Shown here piece after piece: positions 53,915-63,654 of a stretch of DNA of 64,000 bases. The stretch is taken from positions 2,891,001 to 2,955,000 of the forward strand of contig NZ_LT629762.1 in NCBI RefSeq assembly GCF_900105155.1, given 5' to 3'. The notes beneath the pieces are model-generated. The model worked only from the letters and a program-made list of their open reading frames with translations. It searched no databases and was not told the origin of the DNA. This stretch comes from Pseudomonas prosekii. GTDB taxonomy: Bacteria > Pseudomonadota > Gammaproteobacteria > Pseudomonadales > Pseudomonadaceae. The number at the start of each line of letters is the position of its first letter. The stretch's first letter is position 1. The translations under genes were made by a program, and so were the position numbers.

Positions 53915-55213
53915 ATGACCACAGCGCCCTCGAGCATCGCGCAGCCGACGCAATCCGCACGTCCCTTGTCCCGCAATGACTACAAGACTTTGTCGCTGTC
54001 TGCACTCGGCGGCGCGCTGGAGTTCTACGACTTCATCATCTTCGTATTCTTCGCCACGGTGGTCGGCAAGCTGTTCTTCCCGGCCGACATGCCCGAGTGG
54101 CTGCGCCTTATGCAGACCTTCGGCATCTTCGCCGCCGGCTACCTGGCGCGGCCGTTGGGCGGCATTGTCATGGCGCATTTCGGCGACCTGCTGGGGCGCA
54201 AGAAGATGTTCACCTTGAGCATTTTCATGATGGCCGTGCCGACGCTGATCATGGGTTTGCTGCCGACGTATGCGCAGATCGGCATGTGGGCGCCGATTCT
54301 GTTGCTGCTGATGCGGGTGATTCAGGGCGCGGCGATTGGCGGTGAAGTGCCGGGCGCCTGGGTATTCGTTTCCGAACACGTGCCGCAGCGACACATCGGC
54401 TACGCCTGCGGCACCCTGACCTGCGGCCTGACCGCCGGCATTCTCCTGGGTTCGCTGGTCGCCACGGCGATCAACAGCATTTACACGCCTGTCGAAGTCG
54501 CGGATTACGCCTGGCGGATCCCGTTTCTGCTCGGCGGCGTGTTCGGTTTGTTCTCCGTGTACCTGCGCCGCTGGCTGCACGAAACCCCGGTGTTCGCCGA
54601 ACTGCAACTGCGCAAAGCCTTGGCCGAAGAAGTGCCGCTGCGCGCGGTGCTGCGTGACCATCGCGGGGCGATCCTGATTTCCATGCTGCTGACCTGGCTG
54701 CTGTCGGCCGGGATCATCGTCGTCATCCTCATGACCCCGACCGTGCTGCAAACCGTCTACCACTTCGCGCCTACCACCGCGCTGCAGGCCAACAGCCTGG
54801 CTATCGTGTTCCTCAGCCTCGGCTGCGTGGCGTCCGGCGCACTGGCCGACCGTTTCGGCGCCGGCCGCGTCTTCGTGTTCGGCAGCGCCGCGTTGCTGAT
54901 CAGTTCGTGGACCTTCTACCACAGCCTGTTCAACCACCCGGACTGGCTGTTCCCGATGTACGCCCTGACCGGCTTGCTGGTCGGCACCATCGGCGCGGTG
55001 CCTTACGTCATGGTCAAAGCCTTCCCGGCCGTGGTGCGTTTCAGCGGATTGTCGTTTTCCTACAACCTCGCTTACGCAATCTTCGGCGGCTTGACGCCAA
55101 TGATCGTCACCTTGCTGCTCAAGCAAAGCCCGATGGGGCCTGCTTACTACGTCGCGATCATTTGCGGGGTGGGGATTTTGGTTGGGGCTTATTTGTGGAA
55201 GAAGGGGCGCTGA
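53915..55213 (+). CDS. MFS transporter, MHS (metabolite:H+ symporter) family
   Basis: A 432-residue permease with twelve helices. The MHS signatures are clear: LGGALEFYDFIIFVFFATVVGKLFFP, GYLARPLGGIVMAHFGDLLGRKKMF, and GEVPGAWVFVSEHVPQRHIGYACG. ATG 53915 follows AGAGAAG. Related proteins import citrate, proline/betaine or dicarboxylates; the substrate here is unknown. It stands alone. Confidence 0.9.
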   Translation: MTTAPSSIAQPTQSARPLSRNDYKTLSLSALGGALEFYDFIIFVFFATVVGKLFFPADMPEWLRLMQTFGIFAAGYLARPLGGIVMAHFGDLLGRKKMFTLSIFMMAVPTLIMGLLPTYAQIGMWAPILLLLMRVIQGAAIGGEVPGAWVFVSEHVPQRHIGYACGTLTCGLTAGILLGSLVATAINSIYTPVEVADYAWRIPFLLGGVFGLFSVYLRRWLHETPVFAELQLRKALAEEVPLRAVLRDHRGAILISMLLTWLLSAGIIVVILMTPTVLQTVYHFAPTTALQANSLAIVFLSLGCVASGALADRFGAGRVFVFGSAALLISSWTFYHSLFNHPDWLFPMYALTGLLVGTIGAVPYVMVKAFPAVVRFSGLSFSYNLAYAIFGGLTPMIVTLLLKQSPMGPAYYVAIICGVGILVGAYLWKKGR

Positions 55214-55242
55214 GCCGGTTTCTTCTATCGACAGGACTGACG

Positions 55243-55309
55243 CCTTCGCGGGCAAGCCTCGCTCCTACGGATCACTGCGACCTGTAGGAGCGAGGCTTGC
55301 CCGCGAAGA
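55243..55309. repeat. REP doublet (type A)
   Basis: Tight inverted pair of GTAGGAGCGAGGCTTGCCCG elements, 15 bases apart, between the MHS gene and pstS. Confidence 0.9.
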
Positions 55310-55360
55310 ACGATTACGCGGTATTACGTCGAAACACCGAATGCTGGCCTTTCATCCAAT

Positions 55361-55378
55361 TGTCATATTTCAGCCATA
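55361..55378 (+). promoter_or_regulatory. Pho box upstream of pstS
   Basis: TTGTCAT-ATTT-CAGCCAT is two 7-base half-sites separated by 4 bases, the PhoB binding pattern, with the second half-site degenerate. It lies 67 bases before pstS. Confidence 0.7.
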
Positions 55379-55444
55379 GAGTGTTCACACGGCCTGCTGA
55401 TACTTGGCCCCGACTTAACACACCCTATCTGCTAGGAGTAAGGC

Positions 55445-56446
55445 ATGAAACTGAAGCGTTTGATGGCGGCAATGACTTTTGTCGCTGCTGGCGTTGCGAC
55501 TGCCAACGCGTTCGCCGCTGTTGACCCTGCTATCCCGAGCTACACCAAGACCACTGGTGTGTCGGGCAACCTGTCCAGTGTCGGCTCCGATACCCTGGCC
55601 AACCTCATGACCTTATGGGCCGAGAACTACAAAAAAGAATACCCGAACGTAAACATCCAGATTCAGGCCGCCGGTTCCTCCACCGCGCCACCTGCGTTGA
55701 CTGAAGGCACCGCCAACCTGGGCCCGATGAGCCGCAAGATGAAGGACAACGAGCTGCAAGCCTTTGAAACCAAGTACGGCTACAAGCCAACCGCCATCCC
55801 GGTTGCCGTGGACGCCTTGGCGGTGTTCGTGCACAAGGACAACCCGATCCAGCACATGACCATGGAACAAGTGGACGCGGTCTTCGCCTCGACTCGTCTG
55901 TGCGGTGGCAAAGCCGACATTAAAACCTGGGGCGACCTGGGCGTGACCGGCGACCTGGCGAACAAGCCGGTTCAGCTGTTCGGTCGTAACTCGGTATCGG
56001 GCACCTACGGCTACTTCAAGGAAGAAGCCCTGTGCAAAGGCGACTTCAAGCCGAACGTCAACGAACAACCAGGTTCGGCTTCGGTCGTGCAGTCGATCAG
56101 CTCCTCGCTGAACGGCATCGGTTACTCGGGCATCGGTTACAAAACCGCTAGCGTGAAGACCGTGGCACTGGCCAAGAAAGGCACCACCGAGTTCATCGAA
56201 GACACCGAAGAAAACGCCCTGAACGGCAAATACCCGCTGTCGCGTTTCCTCTACGTCTACGTCAACAAAGCCCCGAACAAGCCTCTGGCCCCGCTGGAAG
56301 CCGAGTTCGTGAAACTGGTGCTGTCCAAACAGGGCCAGGAAGTTGTGGTGAAAGACGGCTACATCCCGCTGCCAGCCAAGGTTGCTGCAAAAGCACTGGC
56401 TGACCTGGGTCTGCAAGAAGGCAGCGCTGAAGTCGCAAAGAAGTAA
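55445..56446 (+). CDS. pstS: Phosphate ABC transporter substrate-binding protein PstS
   Basis: A 333-residue periplasmic phosphate-binding protein with a signal peptide ending AFA|AV (residue 24). The phosphate pocket is visible as [28 protein letters not shown] and [20 protein letters not shown] 55445 follows TAGGAGTAAGG. It is preceded by a Pho box and followed by a REP doublet and its own Pho box before pstC, which allows far higher expression of pstS than of the membrane components. Confidence 0.97.
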   Translation: MKLKRLMAAMTFVAAGVATANAFAAVDPAIPSYTKTTGVSGNLSSVGSDTLANLMTLWAENYKKEYPNVNIQIQAAGSSTAPPALTEGTANLGPMSRKMKDNELQAFETKYGYKPTAIPVAVDALAVFVHKDNPIQHMTMEQVDAVFASTRLCGGKADIKTWGDLGVTGDLANKPVQLFGRNSVSGTYGYFKEEALCKGDFKPNVNEQPGSASVVQSISSSLNGIGYSGIGYKTASVKTVALAKKGTTEFIEDTEENALNGKYPLSRFLYVYVNKAPNKPLAPLEAEFVKLVLSKQGQEVVVKDGYIPLPAKVAAKALADLGLQEGSAEVAKK

Positions 56447-56474
56447 CACCGTAGGTCCGGGGTAAACCCGGACC

Positions 56475-56571
56475 TGTGTAGGAGCGAAGCTTGCTCGCGA
56501 AAGCGGTGGGTCAGCCAACAGTGATGTTGAATGTGCCGACGCCTTCGCGAGCAAGCTTCGCTCCTACAAAT
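56475..56571. repeat. REP doublet between pstS and pstC
   Basis: Inverted pair of GTAGGAGCGAAGCTTGCTCG elements about 45 bases apart. A hairpin here would protect the pstS message 3' end and reduce read-through into pstC. Confidence 0.88.
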
Positions 56572-56646
56572 GCCGGTGAACGCCGGCCCCCCAATTTTCG
56601 ATCCTCTGCCAGTCCCCGCTGGCGGCGGATTTGTTGCGTCACTGCA

Positions 56647-56664
56647 TTGTCATCTTTCTGTCAT
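56647..56664 (+). promoter_or_regulatory. Pho box upstream of pstC
   Basis: TTGTCAT-CTTT-CTGTCAT, an almost perfect PhoB site (two CTGTCAT-like half-sites with 4-base spacing), 23 bases before pstC. Confidence 0.82.
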
Positions 56665-56686
56665 ACAGGATCGCTAGGGTGTGCGC

Positions 56687-58969
56687 ATGAATGATCTGGC
56701 CAATTCCACCATGACTACTAATCCTCCCAAGCGCATTGACTTCAATACGCCTGAGCTGCAACGCAAGCGCCGCATCCGCGCGCTCAAGGATCGCCTGACC
56801 CGCTGGTACGTCCTCGTCGGCGGTCTCGCTGTGCTTGGCGCGATCACGCTGATCTTCTTCTTCCTCGGCTACGTCGTCGCACCGCTGTTCCAGGGTGCCG
56901 ATCTGACCGCCAAGGACGCCATCACCCCGGCCTGGATGCAAGACGCCGGCAAGCCGCTGATGATCTCCCTCGAAGAACAGAACCAGGTCGCCATGCGGAT
57001 TTCCGACAAGGGCCAGGCGCTGTTCTTTGATATCGACAGCGGCGCCGAACTCAAGCGCGTCGACCTGCCGATTCCGGCCGGCACCACCGTGACGTCCATT
57101 GGCGAAGACCAGCCGGGTCAGCCGCTGGTGGCGGTCGGTCTGTCCAACGGTCAGGCGCTGGTGTTCCGTCACACCTACAAAGTCAGCTACCCGGACGGCA
57201 AGAAGACCATCTCGCCGGCCATCGAATACCCGTACGGCGAAGCCCCACTGGCGCTGAACGAGGCGGGCGGGGCGCTGGAGCACGTCAGCCTGAATGCCAC
57301 CGACGCCACGCTGTTGCTGGTCGGTTCGACCGGTTCGCAGCTCAACGTGTTGTCGCTGACCAGCGAAGAAAACATGATGACCGGCGAAGTCACCAACGAG
57401 CAGAAACGCATTGATCTGCCGCAGATGACCGAGCCGGTGAAAAACATCTTCGTCGACCCGCGTCAGCAATGGCTGTACGTGATCAACGGGCGCGCTCAGG
57501 CCGACGTCTTCAGCCTGCGCGACAAGAGCCTCAACGGTCGCTACAAACTGCTCGAAAACGGCGAAGCGCAAATCACTGCCTCGACCCAGTTGGTCGGCGG
57601 CATTTCGCTGATCCTGGGCGATTCCAACGGCGGTCTGGCCCAATGGTTCATGGCCCGCGACCCGGATGGCGAACAACGCCTGAAGCAGATTCGCACGTTC
57701 CAGATGGGCACCACGCCGATCGTTGAAATCACTGCCGAAGAACGCCGCAAAGGCTTCGTCGCCCTCGACGCCTCGGGCAAGCTCGGCGTGTTCCACAGCA
57801 CCGCGCACCGCACCTTGCTGGTCGATCAAGTGGTCGACGGCCAAGGCATTTTCGGCATGTCGCCGCGCGCCAACCGCATCATCGTCGAGGCGGGTGGCAA
57901 GCTGCAGCCGCTGCTGCTGGACAATTCCCACCCGGAAGTATCCTGGAGCGCGCTTTGGAGCAAGGTCTGGTACGAGAACTACGACGAGCCTAAATACGTC
58001 TGGCAGTCGACCGCCGCCAACACTGATTTCGAACCGAAGATGAGCCTCGCGCCGCTGACGTTCGGCACGCTCAAAGCTGCGTTCTACGCGATGCTGCTGG
58101 CCGCGCCATTGGCTGTCGCCGCCGCCATCTACACCGCCTACTTCATGGCTCCGAGCCTGCGCCGCAAGGTCAAACCGGTGATCGAGCTGATGGAAGCGAT
58201 GCCGACGGTGATCCTCGGTTTCTTCGCCGGCCTGTTCCTCGCGCCGTATGTGGAAGGGCATTTGCCGGGCATCTTCAGCCTGCTGATGCTGTTGCCGATC
58301 GGCATTCTGGTCGCCGGTTTCATCTTCAGCCGTTTGCCTGAGTCGATTCGCCTGAAAGTGCCGGACGGCTGGGAAAGCGCAATCCTGATTCCGGTGATTC
58401 TGTTTGTGGGCTGGCTCTCGCTGTACATGAGCCCGTACATGGAAACCTGGTTCTTCGGCGGCGACATGCGCATGTGGATCTCCCACGATCTGGGCATCAC
58501 CTACGACCAGCGCAACGCACTGGTGGTCGGTCTGGCCATGGGTTTCGCGGTGATCCCGAACATTTACTCCATCGCCGAAGATGCCGTGTTCAGCGTGCCG
58601 CGTGGCTTGACCCTGGGTTCGCTGGCACTCGGCGCCACGCCTTGGCAGACCATGACGCGCGTGGTGATCCTGACCGCCAGCCCGGGGATTTTCTCGGCGC
58701 TGATGATCGGCATGGGCCGCGCGGTCGGGGAAACCATGATCGTGCTGATGGCCACCGGCAACACCCCGGTCATGGAAATGAACCTGTTCGAAGGCCTGCG
58801 CACCCTGGCCGCCAACGTCGCGGTGGAAATGCCGGAGTCGGAAGTCGGCGGCAGCCACTACCGCGTGCTGTTCCTCTCGGCGCTGGTGCTGCTGTTGTTC
58901 ACCTTCGTCATGAACACCCTCGCGGAACTGATTCGTCAGCGTCTGCGCAAGAAATACTCGTCGCTTTAA
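56687..58969 (+). CDS. pstC: Phosphate ABC transporter permease PstC, with large periplasmic insert
   Basis: A 760-residue PstC, more than twice the usual 300-320. A first helix (about residues 35-65) is followed by about 390 residues of beta-rich, propeller-like sequence, probably periplasmic, and then the permease core from about 455 with the EAA-type loop LTLGSLALGATPWQTMTRVVILTASPGIFSALMIG. This enlarged form is usual in Pseudomonas. Start 56687 has AGGG 7 bases upstream; a later ATG at 56717 is also in frame. The gene runs 16 bases before pstA. Confidence 0.92.
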   Translation: MNDLANSTMTTNPPKRIDFNTPELQRKRRIRALKDRLTRWYVLVGGLAVLGAITLIFFFLGYVVAPLFQGADLTAKDAITPAWMQDAGKPLMISLEEQNQVAMRISDKGQALFFDIDSGAELKRVDLPIPAGTTVTSIGEDQPGQPLVAVGLSNGQALVFRHTYKVSYPDGKKTISPAIEYPYGEAPLALNEAGGALEHVSLNATDATLLLVGSTGSQLNVLSLTSEENMMTGEVTNEQKRIDLPQMTEPVKNIFVDPRQQWLYVINGRAQADVFSLRDKSLNGRYKLLENGEAQITASTQLVGGISLILGDSNGGLAQWFMARDPDGEQRLKQIRTFQMGTTPIVEITAEERRKGFVALDASGKLGVFHSTAHRTLLVDQVVDGQGIFGMSPRANRIIVEAGGKLQPLLLDNSHPEVSWSALWSKVWYENYDEPKYVWQSTAANTDFEPKMSLAPLTFGTLKAAFYAMLLAAPLAVAAAIYTAYFMAPSLRRKVKPVIELMEAMPTVILGFFAGLFLAPYVEGHLPGIFSLLMLLPIGILVAGFIFSRLPESIRLKVPDGWESAILIPVILFVGWLSLYMSPYMETWFFGGDMRMWISHDLGITYDQRNALVVGLAMGFAVIPNIYSIAEDAVFSVPRGLTLGSLALGATPWQTMTRVVILTASPGIFSALMIGMGRAVGETMIVLMATGNTPVMEMNLFEGLRTLAANVAVEMPESEVGGSHYRVLFLSALVLLLFTFVMNTLAELIRQRLRKKYSSL

Positions 58970-58985
58970 GCAAAGGTAGAAGTCT

Positions 58986-60656
58986 GTGAAACAGAACTCC
59001 CTGAAAGGATGGTTCAAGAGCGGCGCCCCCGGTGTCTGGATCAGCGGTGGCGCGGTGTCCATCGCGGTCATCATGACCATTGGTCTGCTGGCGGTGATTG
59101 CCGTGCGCGGCCTCGGTCACTTCTGGCCGGCGGACTTGATTCACGCCAGTTACGACGTGCCCGGCCAGGCCAATCACCTGGTGGTCGGCGAAGTGGTGCA
59201 AAAGGAAGAAGTGCCGCGCGAGCGCCTGAAAAGCGCTGGCCTGCCGGTGCCGGACGTCGGCCCGGAGTTCATGACCCGCGAGCTGATCAAGGTCGGCAAC
59301 CGTGACTTGAACGGCAACGATTTCACCTGGATCGTCGGCGAGTGGCTGACGGACCAGAAGACGCCGCCGGAGCTGATGGCCATCGAGCGTCGCGAGTGGG
59401 GCAACTTCTACGGTTACCTGGTCAACGTCAAACAGGACGGCAAGGTCATCGCTGAAGGCGAGGCGGCCTGGCCTGAGTTGCAGTCGCGCGTTGATCGCGT
59501 CAACCAGCTTGCGGCGCAGCTCAAGACCTTGGAAAAATCCGACATTGGCGCGATCAACGCCGGCCTCGAACGCATTCGTCTGCACGGCCGCAAACTGGAA
59601 CTGGCAGGCAAACTCGACGCCGCTGCGCAAGCCGACATGGACGGCGAACGCGCTGAACTGAACGCGCGTTATCAAGACATCGAAGCGCGCCTGGCGGACC
59701 TGCACGCCCAGTTCAACCGCGACAGCCTGACCGCTCGCGATGCCAACGGCAAAGAAGTCGTCATCGACATCGGCAAGGTGGTTCACGCCTACCAGCCGAA
59801 CGCGATGGGCACGTTGACCAAGATCGGTTTCTACTTCAGCAAGGTCTGGGAATTCCTCAGCGATGACCCGCGCGAAGCCAACACTGAAGGCGGGATTTTC
59901 CCGGCCATCTTCGGCACCGTGATGATGACGCTGATCATGGCGATGATCGTGACGCCGTTCGGTGTGCTGGCAGCGGTTTACCTGCGTGAATATGCAAAAC
60001 AGAACACCATGACGCGGCTGATCCGCATCGCCGTGAACAACCTGGCGGGCGTTCCGGCGATTGTTTACGGCGTGTTCGGCCTCGGCTTCTTTGTGTACGT
60101 GCTGGGTGGTTCGGTCGACCGTTTGTTCTTCCCCGAAGCTTTGCCGGCGCCGACCTTCGGTACGCCGGGCCTGCTCTGGGCCTCGCTGACCCTGGCGCTG
60201 TTGGCGGTGCCGGTGGTGATTGTGGCGACGGAAGAAGGCCTGGCGCGGATTCCTCGCACCGTGCGCGAGGGCTCGTTGGCCCTCGGCGCGACCAAGGCTG
60301 AAACGCTGTGGAAGATTGTCCTGCCGATGGCCAGCCCGGCGATGATGACCGGGATGATCCTCGCGGTGGCGCGTGCCGCTGGTGAAGTGGCGCCGCTGAT
60401 GCTGGTGGGCGTGGTCAAACTGGCGCCGTCGCTGCCACTGGATGGCAACTATCCATACCTGCATTTGGATCAGAAGATCATGCACCTGGGCTTCCACATC
60501 TATGACGTCGGCTTCCAGAGCCCGAACGTCGAAGCGGCGCGACCGCTGGTGTACGCCACGGCGCTGCTGCTGGTGCTGGTGATCGCCACGCTGAACTTGT
60601 CGGCGGTGTACATCCGCAACCACCTGCGCGAGAAATACAAAGCATTGGATAGTTGA
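58986..60656 (+). CDS. pstA: Phosphate ABC transporter permease PstA, with coiled-coil insert
   Basis: A 556-residue PstA (typical length about 300). One helix at residues 20-45, an insert at about 50-300 including a predicted coiled coil (162-248; RVDRVNQLAAQLKTLEKS to ARLADLHAQFNRDS), then the permease core from about 300 with VREGSLALGATKAETLWKIVLPMASPAMMTG. Start is GTG 58986. The parallel enlargement of PstC and PstA suggests that the two inserts meet outside the membrane. Confidence 0.92.
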   Translation: MKQNSLKGWFKSGAPGVWISGGAVSIAVIMTIGLLAVIAVRGLGHFWPADLIHASYDVPGQANHLVVGEVVQKEEVPRERLKSAGLPVPDVGPEFMTRELIKVGNRDLNGNDFTWIVGEWLTDQKTPPELMAIERREWGNFYGYLVNVKQDGKVIAEGEAAWPELQSRVDRVNQLAAQLKTLEKSDIGAINAGLERIRLHGRKLELAGKLDAAAQADMDGERAELNARYQDIEARLADLHAQFNRDSLTARDANGKEVVIDIGKVVHAYQPNAMGTLTKIGFYFSKVWEFLSDDPREANTEGGIFPAIFGTVMMTLIMAMIVTPFGVLAAVYLREYAKQNTMTRLIRIAVNNLAGVPAIVYGVFGLGFFVYVLGGSVDRLFFPEALPAPTFGTPGLLWASLTLALLAVPVVIVATEEGLARIPRTVREGSLALGATKAETLWKIVLPMASPAMMTGMILAVARAAGEVAPLMLVGVVKLAPSLPLDGNYPYLHLDQKIMHLGFHIYDVGFQSPNVEAARPLVYATALLLVLVIATLNLSAVYIRNHLREKYKALDS

Positions 60657-60663
60657 TGCTGGC

Positions 60664-60735
60664 CCTGTAGGAGCACAGCTTGCTCGCGATGGCGATTTCA
60701 AGGACGCCATCGCGGGCAAGCCATGCTCCCACAAA
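60664..60735. repeat. REP doublet between pstA and pstB
   Basis: Arms GTAGGAGCACAGCTTGCTCG and its near-inverse (CGGGCAAGCCATGCTCCCAC), inside the pst operon, about 67 bases before pstB. Confidence 0.85.
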
Positions 60736-60802
60736 GAATTGCGTAACCGCAGGCTCGGCCTGCGGCTCACTGAACCGAATTTGTCAGCACAGGGAGCCTC
60801 CC

Positions 60803-61636
60803 ATGCAGCACGAGACACATACCCACGGCATCAACATGTCCGCCCTGGGCCGCGACAAGCAGAGCCTGAGCCTGGCGCAGGAAACCGTTGCCATCGAAGT
60901 TCCGGGCCTGAGCCTGTACTACGGCGACAAACAAGCGCTGTTCGACGTCAGCATGAACATCCCGAAACAGCGCGTGACCGCGTTCATCGGCCCGTCGGGT
61001 TGCGGCAAATCCACGCTGCTGCGCACCTTCAATCGCATGAACGATCTGGTCGACGGCTGCCGTGTCGAAGGCGCGATCAACCTCTACGGCCACAACATCT
61101 ATCGCAAGGGCGAAGACGTCGCCGAGCTGCGTCGTCGCGTCGGCATGGTGTTCCAGAAGCCCAACCCGTTTCCGAAAACCATCTACGAAAACGTCGTGTA
61201 TGGCTTGCGCATTCAGGGCATCAACAAAAAGCGCGTGCTCGACGAAGCCGTTGAGTGGGCGTTGAAAGGCGCGGCATTGTGGGACGAAGTCAAAGATCGT
61301 CTGCATGAATCGGCACTCGGTTTGTCCGGTGGTCAGCAGCAACGTCTGGTGATCGCGCGCACCATCGCCGTGGAGCCGGAAGTGCTGCTGCTCGACGAAC
61401 CGTGCTCGGCGCTCGATCCGATTTCGACGCTGAAAGTCGAAGAGCTGATCTACGAACTGAAATCCAAATTCACCATCGTTATCGTGACCCACAACATGCA
61501 ACAAGCCGCGCGGGTTTCCGACTACACGGCGTTCATGTACATGGGCAAACTGGTGGAATTCGGCGACACCGACACGCTGTTCACCAATCCGGCGAAGAAA
61601 CAGACCGAAGACTACATCACCGGGCGCTACGGCTAG
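60803..61636 (+). CDS. pstB: Phosphate ABC transporter ATP-binding protein PstB
   Basis: A 277-residue ABC ATPase driving PstCA. Walker [11 protein letters not shown]-loop [19 protein letters not shown] (diagnostic for PstB), signature [33 protein letters not shown] (signature and Walker B) and H-loop [21 protein letters not shown] are all present. ATG 60803 lies after an AGGGAG site. It is separated from phoU by a 120-base gap. Confidence 0.97.
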   Translation: MQHETHTHGINMSALGRDKQSLSLAQETVAIEVPGLSLYYGDKQALFDVSMNIPKQRVTAFIGPSGCGKSTLLRTFNRMNDLVDGCRVEGAINLYGHNIYRKGEDVAELRRRVGMVFQKPNPFPKTIYENVVYGLRIQGINKKRVLDEAVEWALKGAALWDEVKDRLHESALGLSGGQQQRLVIARTIAVEPEVLLLDEPCSALDPISTLKVEELIYELKSKFTIVIVTHNMQQAARVSDYTAFMYMGKLVEFGDTDTLFTNPAKKQTEDYITGRYG

Positions 61637-61637
61637 C

Positions 61638-61738
61638 CGTAGAGCTGCGAGCCGTAAGCTTCAAGCGGCAAGAGAGAAGCGGTGCGATATCAGGACTTAT
61701 ACATAACTGCTTGAAGCTTGCAGCTTGAAGCTTGCAAC
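61638..61738. repeat. Intergenic repeat (different family) between pstB and phoU
   Basis: Two copies of GCTTGAAGCTTGCAGCTTGA-type sequence plus an inverted arm (GAGCCGTAAGCTTCAAGCGG). This is a repeat type also common in Pseudomonas intergenic regions and unlike REP types A to D. Confidence 0.7.
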
Positions 61739-61756
61739 TTTCGCGGAGCGAAACAG

Positions 61757-62518
61757 ATGATTAGTAAAGAAGGTTTAACCCATCACATCTCTGCACAGTT
61801 CAACGCCGAGCTTGAGGAAGTGCGCAGCCACCTCCTGGCCATGGGCGGGCTGGTGGAAAAGCAGGTCAACGACGCCGTCACCGCACTGATCGAGGCCGAC
61901 TCCGGTCTGGCCCAGCAAGTGCGTGAGATCGACGACGAGATCAATCAGATGGAACGCAATATCGACGAAGAATGCCTGCGCATTCTCGCGCGTCGTCAGC
62001 CGGCGGCGTCGGACTTGCGGTTGATCATCAGCATCTCCAAATCGGTGATCGACCTCGAACGCATCGGCGACGAAGCGACCAAGATTGCCCGCCGCGCCAT
62101 CCAGTTGTGCGAAGAGGGCGAGGCGCCGCGCGGTTACGTCGAGGTGCGCCACATCGGCGACCAGGTGCGCAACATGGTCCGCGATGCGCTGGACGCGTTT
62201 GCCCGTTTCGACGCCGACCTGGCGTTGTCGGTGGCGCAGTACGACAAGATCATCGACCGCGAATACAAGACCGCGCTGCGCGAGTTGGCGACCTACATGA
62301 TGGAAGACCCGCGCTCTATCTCGCGGGTCTTGAGCATCATTTGGGTGCTGCGTTCGCTGGAACGCATCGGCGACCACGCGCGCAATATCTCGGAACTGGT
62401 GATTTACCTGGTGCGCGGCACCGACGTGCGTCACCTTGGCCTCAAGCGCATGAAAGAAGAAGTTGAAGGCACAAGTGGCGAAACCGCTAATGTTCCGGGC
62501 AAAGCTGACGATAAGTAG
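61757..62518 (+). CDS. phoU: Phosphate signalling complex protein PhoU
   Basis: A 253-residue negative regulator that links Pst transport to the PhoR/PhoB sensor pair. It has the twofold three-helix-bundle repeat with the metal-binding E/DxxxD-type motifs: MERNIDEECLRILARRQPAASDLRLIISISKSVIDLERIGDEATKIAR and RVLSIIWVLRSLERIGDHARNISELVIYLVRG. ATG 61757 follows GGAGCG. A terminator follows directly. Confidence 0.96.
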   Translation: MISKEGLTHHISAQFNAELEEVRSHLLAMGGLVEKQVNDAVTALIEADSGLAQQVREIDDEINQMERNIDEECLRILARRQPAASDLRLIISISKSVIDLERIGDEATKIARRAIQLCEEGEAPRGYVEVRHIGDQVRNMVRDALDAFARFDADLALSVAQYDKIIDREYKTALRELATYMMEDPRSISRVLSIIWVLRSLERIGDHARNISELVIYLVRGTDVRHLGLKRMKEEVEGTSGETANVPGKADDK

Positions 62519-62532
62519 GATTGCCCTGACTA

Positions 62533-62563
62533 AAACGCCTGGCCATTCGGCCGGGCGTTTTTG
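62533..62563 (+). terminator. Intrinsic terminator after phoU
   Basis: AACGCCTGGCC-loop-GGCCGGGCGTTTTTG hairpin with T-run 15 bases past the phoU stop. Confidence 0.9.
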
Positions 62564-62685
62564 CTTGTGGGACCGAATTCGAAAGCAGCACCCGCGAACG
62601 AAAAGTCCCGGCGTGACTGAAGGTTTGTGGCGATGTGCCACCAGCAAAGCGGTATGCTTGCCGGGATTTTTTAAAGGGGTTGTGG

Positions 62686-63633
62686 ATGAGTAAGGTCAGT
62701 GTGTTGGTCGTGGACGATGCGTCGTTCATTCGTGACCTGGTGAAGAAGTGCCTGCGTAATTACTTCCCGGGCATTCGCATCGAAGATGCCGTCAACGGTA
62801 AAAAGGCTCAGGCGATTCTGGCGCGCGAAGCGTTCGACCTGGTGCTGTGCGACTGGGAAATGCCGGAAATGTCCGGCCTCGAACTGCTGACCTGGTGCCG
62901 CGAGCAAGACAACCTCAAAAGCATGCCGTTCGTGATGGTGACCAGCCGTGGCGACAAAGAGAACGTGGTCCAGGCGATTCAGGCCGGCGTTTCCGGTTAC
63001 GTCAGCAAACCGTTCACCAACGAACAACTGCTGACCAAGGTCAAACAGGCGCTGAACAAGGTCGGCAAACTCGACAAATTGATGAACAGCGCGCCGACCA
63101 AAATGAACTCGGCGTTCGGCAACGATTCGCTCAGCGCATTGACCGGCGGCAAGACTGAAGTGCTCGGCGCCGCGCCAGTCAATCCATTCGCCAAACCGGT
63201 TGCTGCGGCGCCAGCCCCGGCCCCGGCGGCTGCAGCATCGCGTGGTTTGCTCAACAACGCACCGCCCAAGGCCCCTGCTGCGACGGCGGCACCTGCCGGT
63301 CGCGGCCAGGGCCAATTGCGCCTGTCGAGCGGCAACCAGCCGTGCGTGATCAAGGCGTTGAGTCTCAAGGAAGCCTTGCTGGTAGTGAAACGCAGCGACA
63401 CCTTGCCGCAAGTGCTGGAAAGCGCGGTGCTCGACCTGGAGCAGGGCGATAACGCAGAAACCGCGCGCCTCAATGGTTACTTGCACGCCATCGTCGCCCA
63501 CGAACCCAAGCCTGACAGCGAATGGCTGCAGCTGACCTTCCGCTTCGTCGATCAGGACGCGCAGAAGCTCGACTACATCTCGCGCCTGATCGCCCGTGGT
63601 ACGGCGCAGAAGCACTTCATCCCCGGCGCGTGA
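62686..63633 (+). CDS. CheY-like response regulator with unusual output domain
   Basis: A 315-residue protein. The receiver domain (residues 1-120) has phospho-acceptor D56 (VLCDWEMPEMSG), acidic VVDDASF and the lysine of SKPF. An Ala/Pro-rich linker follows (about 150-220; PVAAAPAPAPAAAASRG), then a C-terminal domain of about 95 residues. That domain (GQLRLSSGNQPCVIKALSLKEALLVVKRSD ... WLQLTFRFVDQDAQKLDYISRLIARG) resembles a PilZ-like barrel but lacks the RxxxR and D/NxSxxG c-di-GMP motifs. No histidine kinase is adjacent. Its place after phoU is conserved with P. aeruginosa. Confidence 0.85.
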   Translation: MSKVSVLVVDDASFIRDLVKKCLRNYFPGIRIEDAVNGKKAQAILAREAFDLVLCDWEMPEMSGLELLTWCREQDNLKSMPFVMVTSRGDKENVVQAIQAGVSGYVSKPFTNEQLLTKVKQALNKVGKLDKLMNSAPTKMNSAFGNDSLSALTGGKTEVLGAAPVNPFAKPVAAAPAPAPAAAASRGLLNNAPPKAPAATAAPAGRGQGQLRLSSGNQPCVIKALSLKEALLVVKRSDTLPQVLESAVLDLEQGDNAETARLNGYLHAIVAHEPKPDSEWLQLTFRFVDQDAQKLDYISRLIARGTAQKHFIPGA

Positions 63634-63654
63634 TCTTCGTCGCCTGACAGTCCG

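Noticed and set aside
56639..59080. 813-codon open frame antisense to pstC
   Set aside because: High-GC shadow frame; the forward frame has clear PstC domains, and the antisense product is low-complexity His/Gln/Arg-rich with no recognisable domain.
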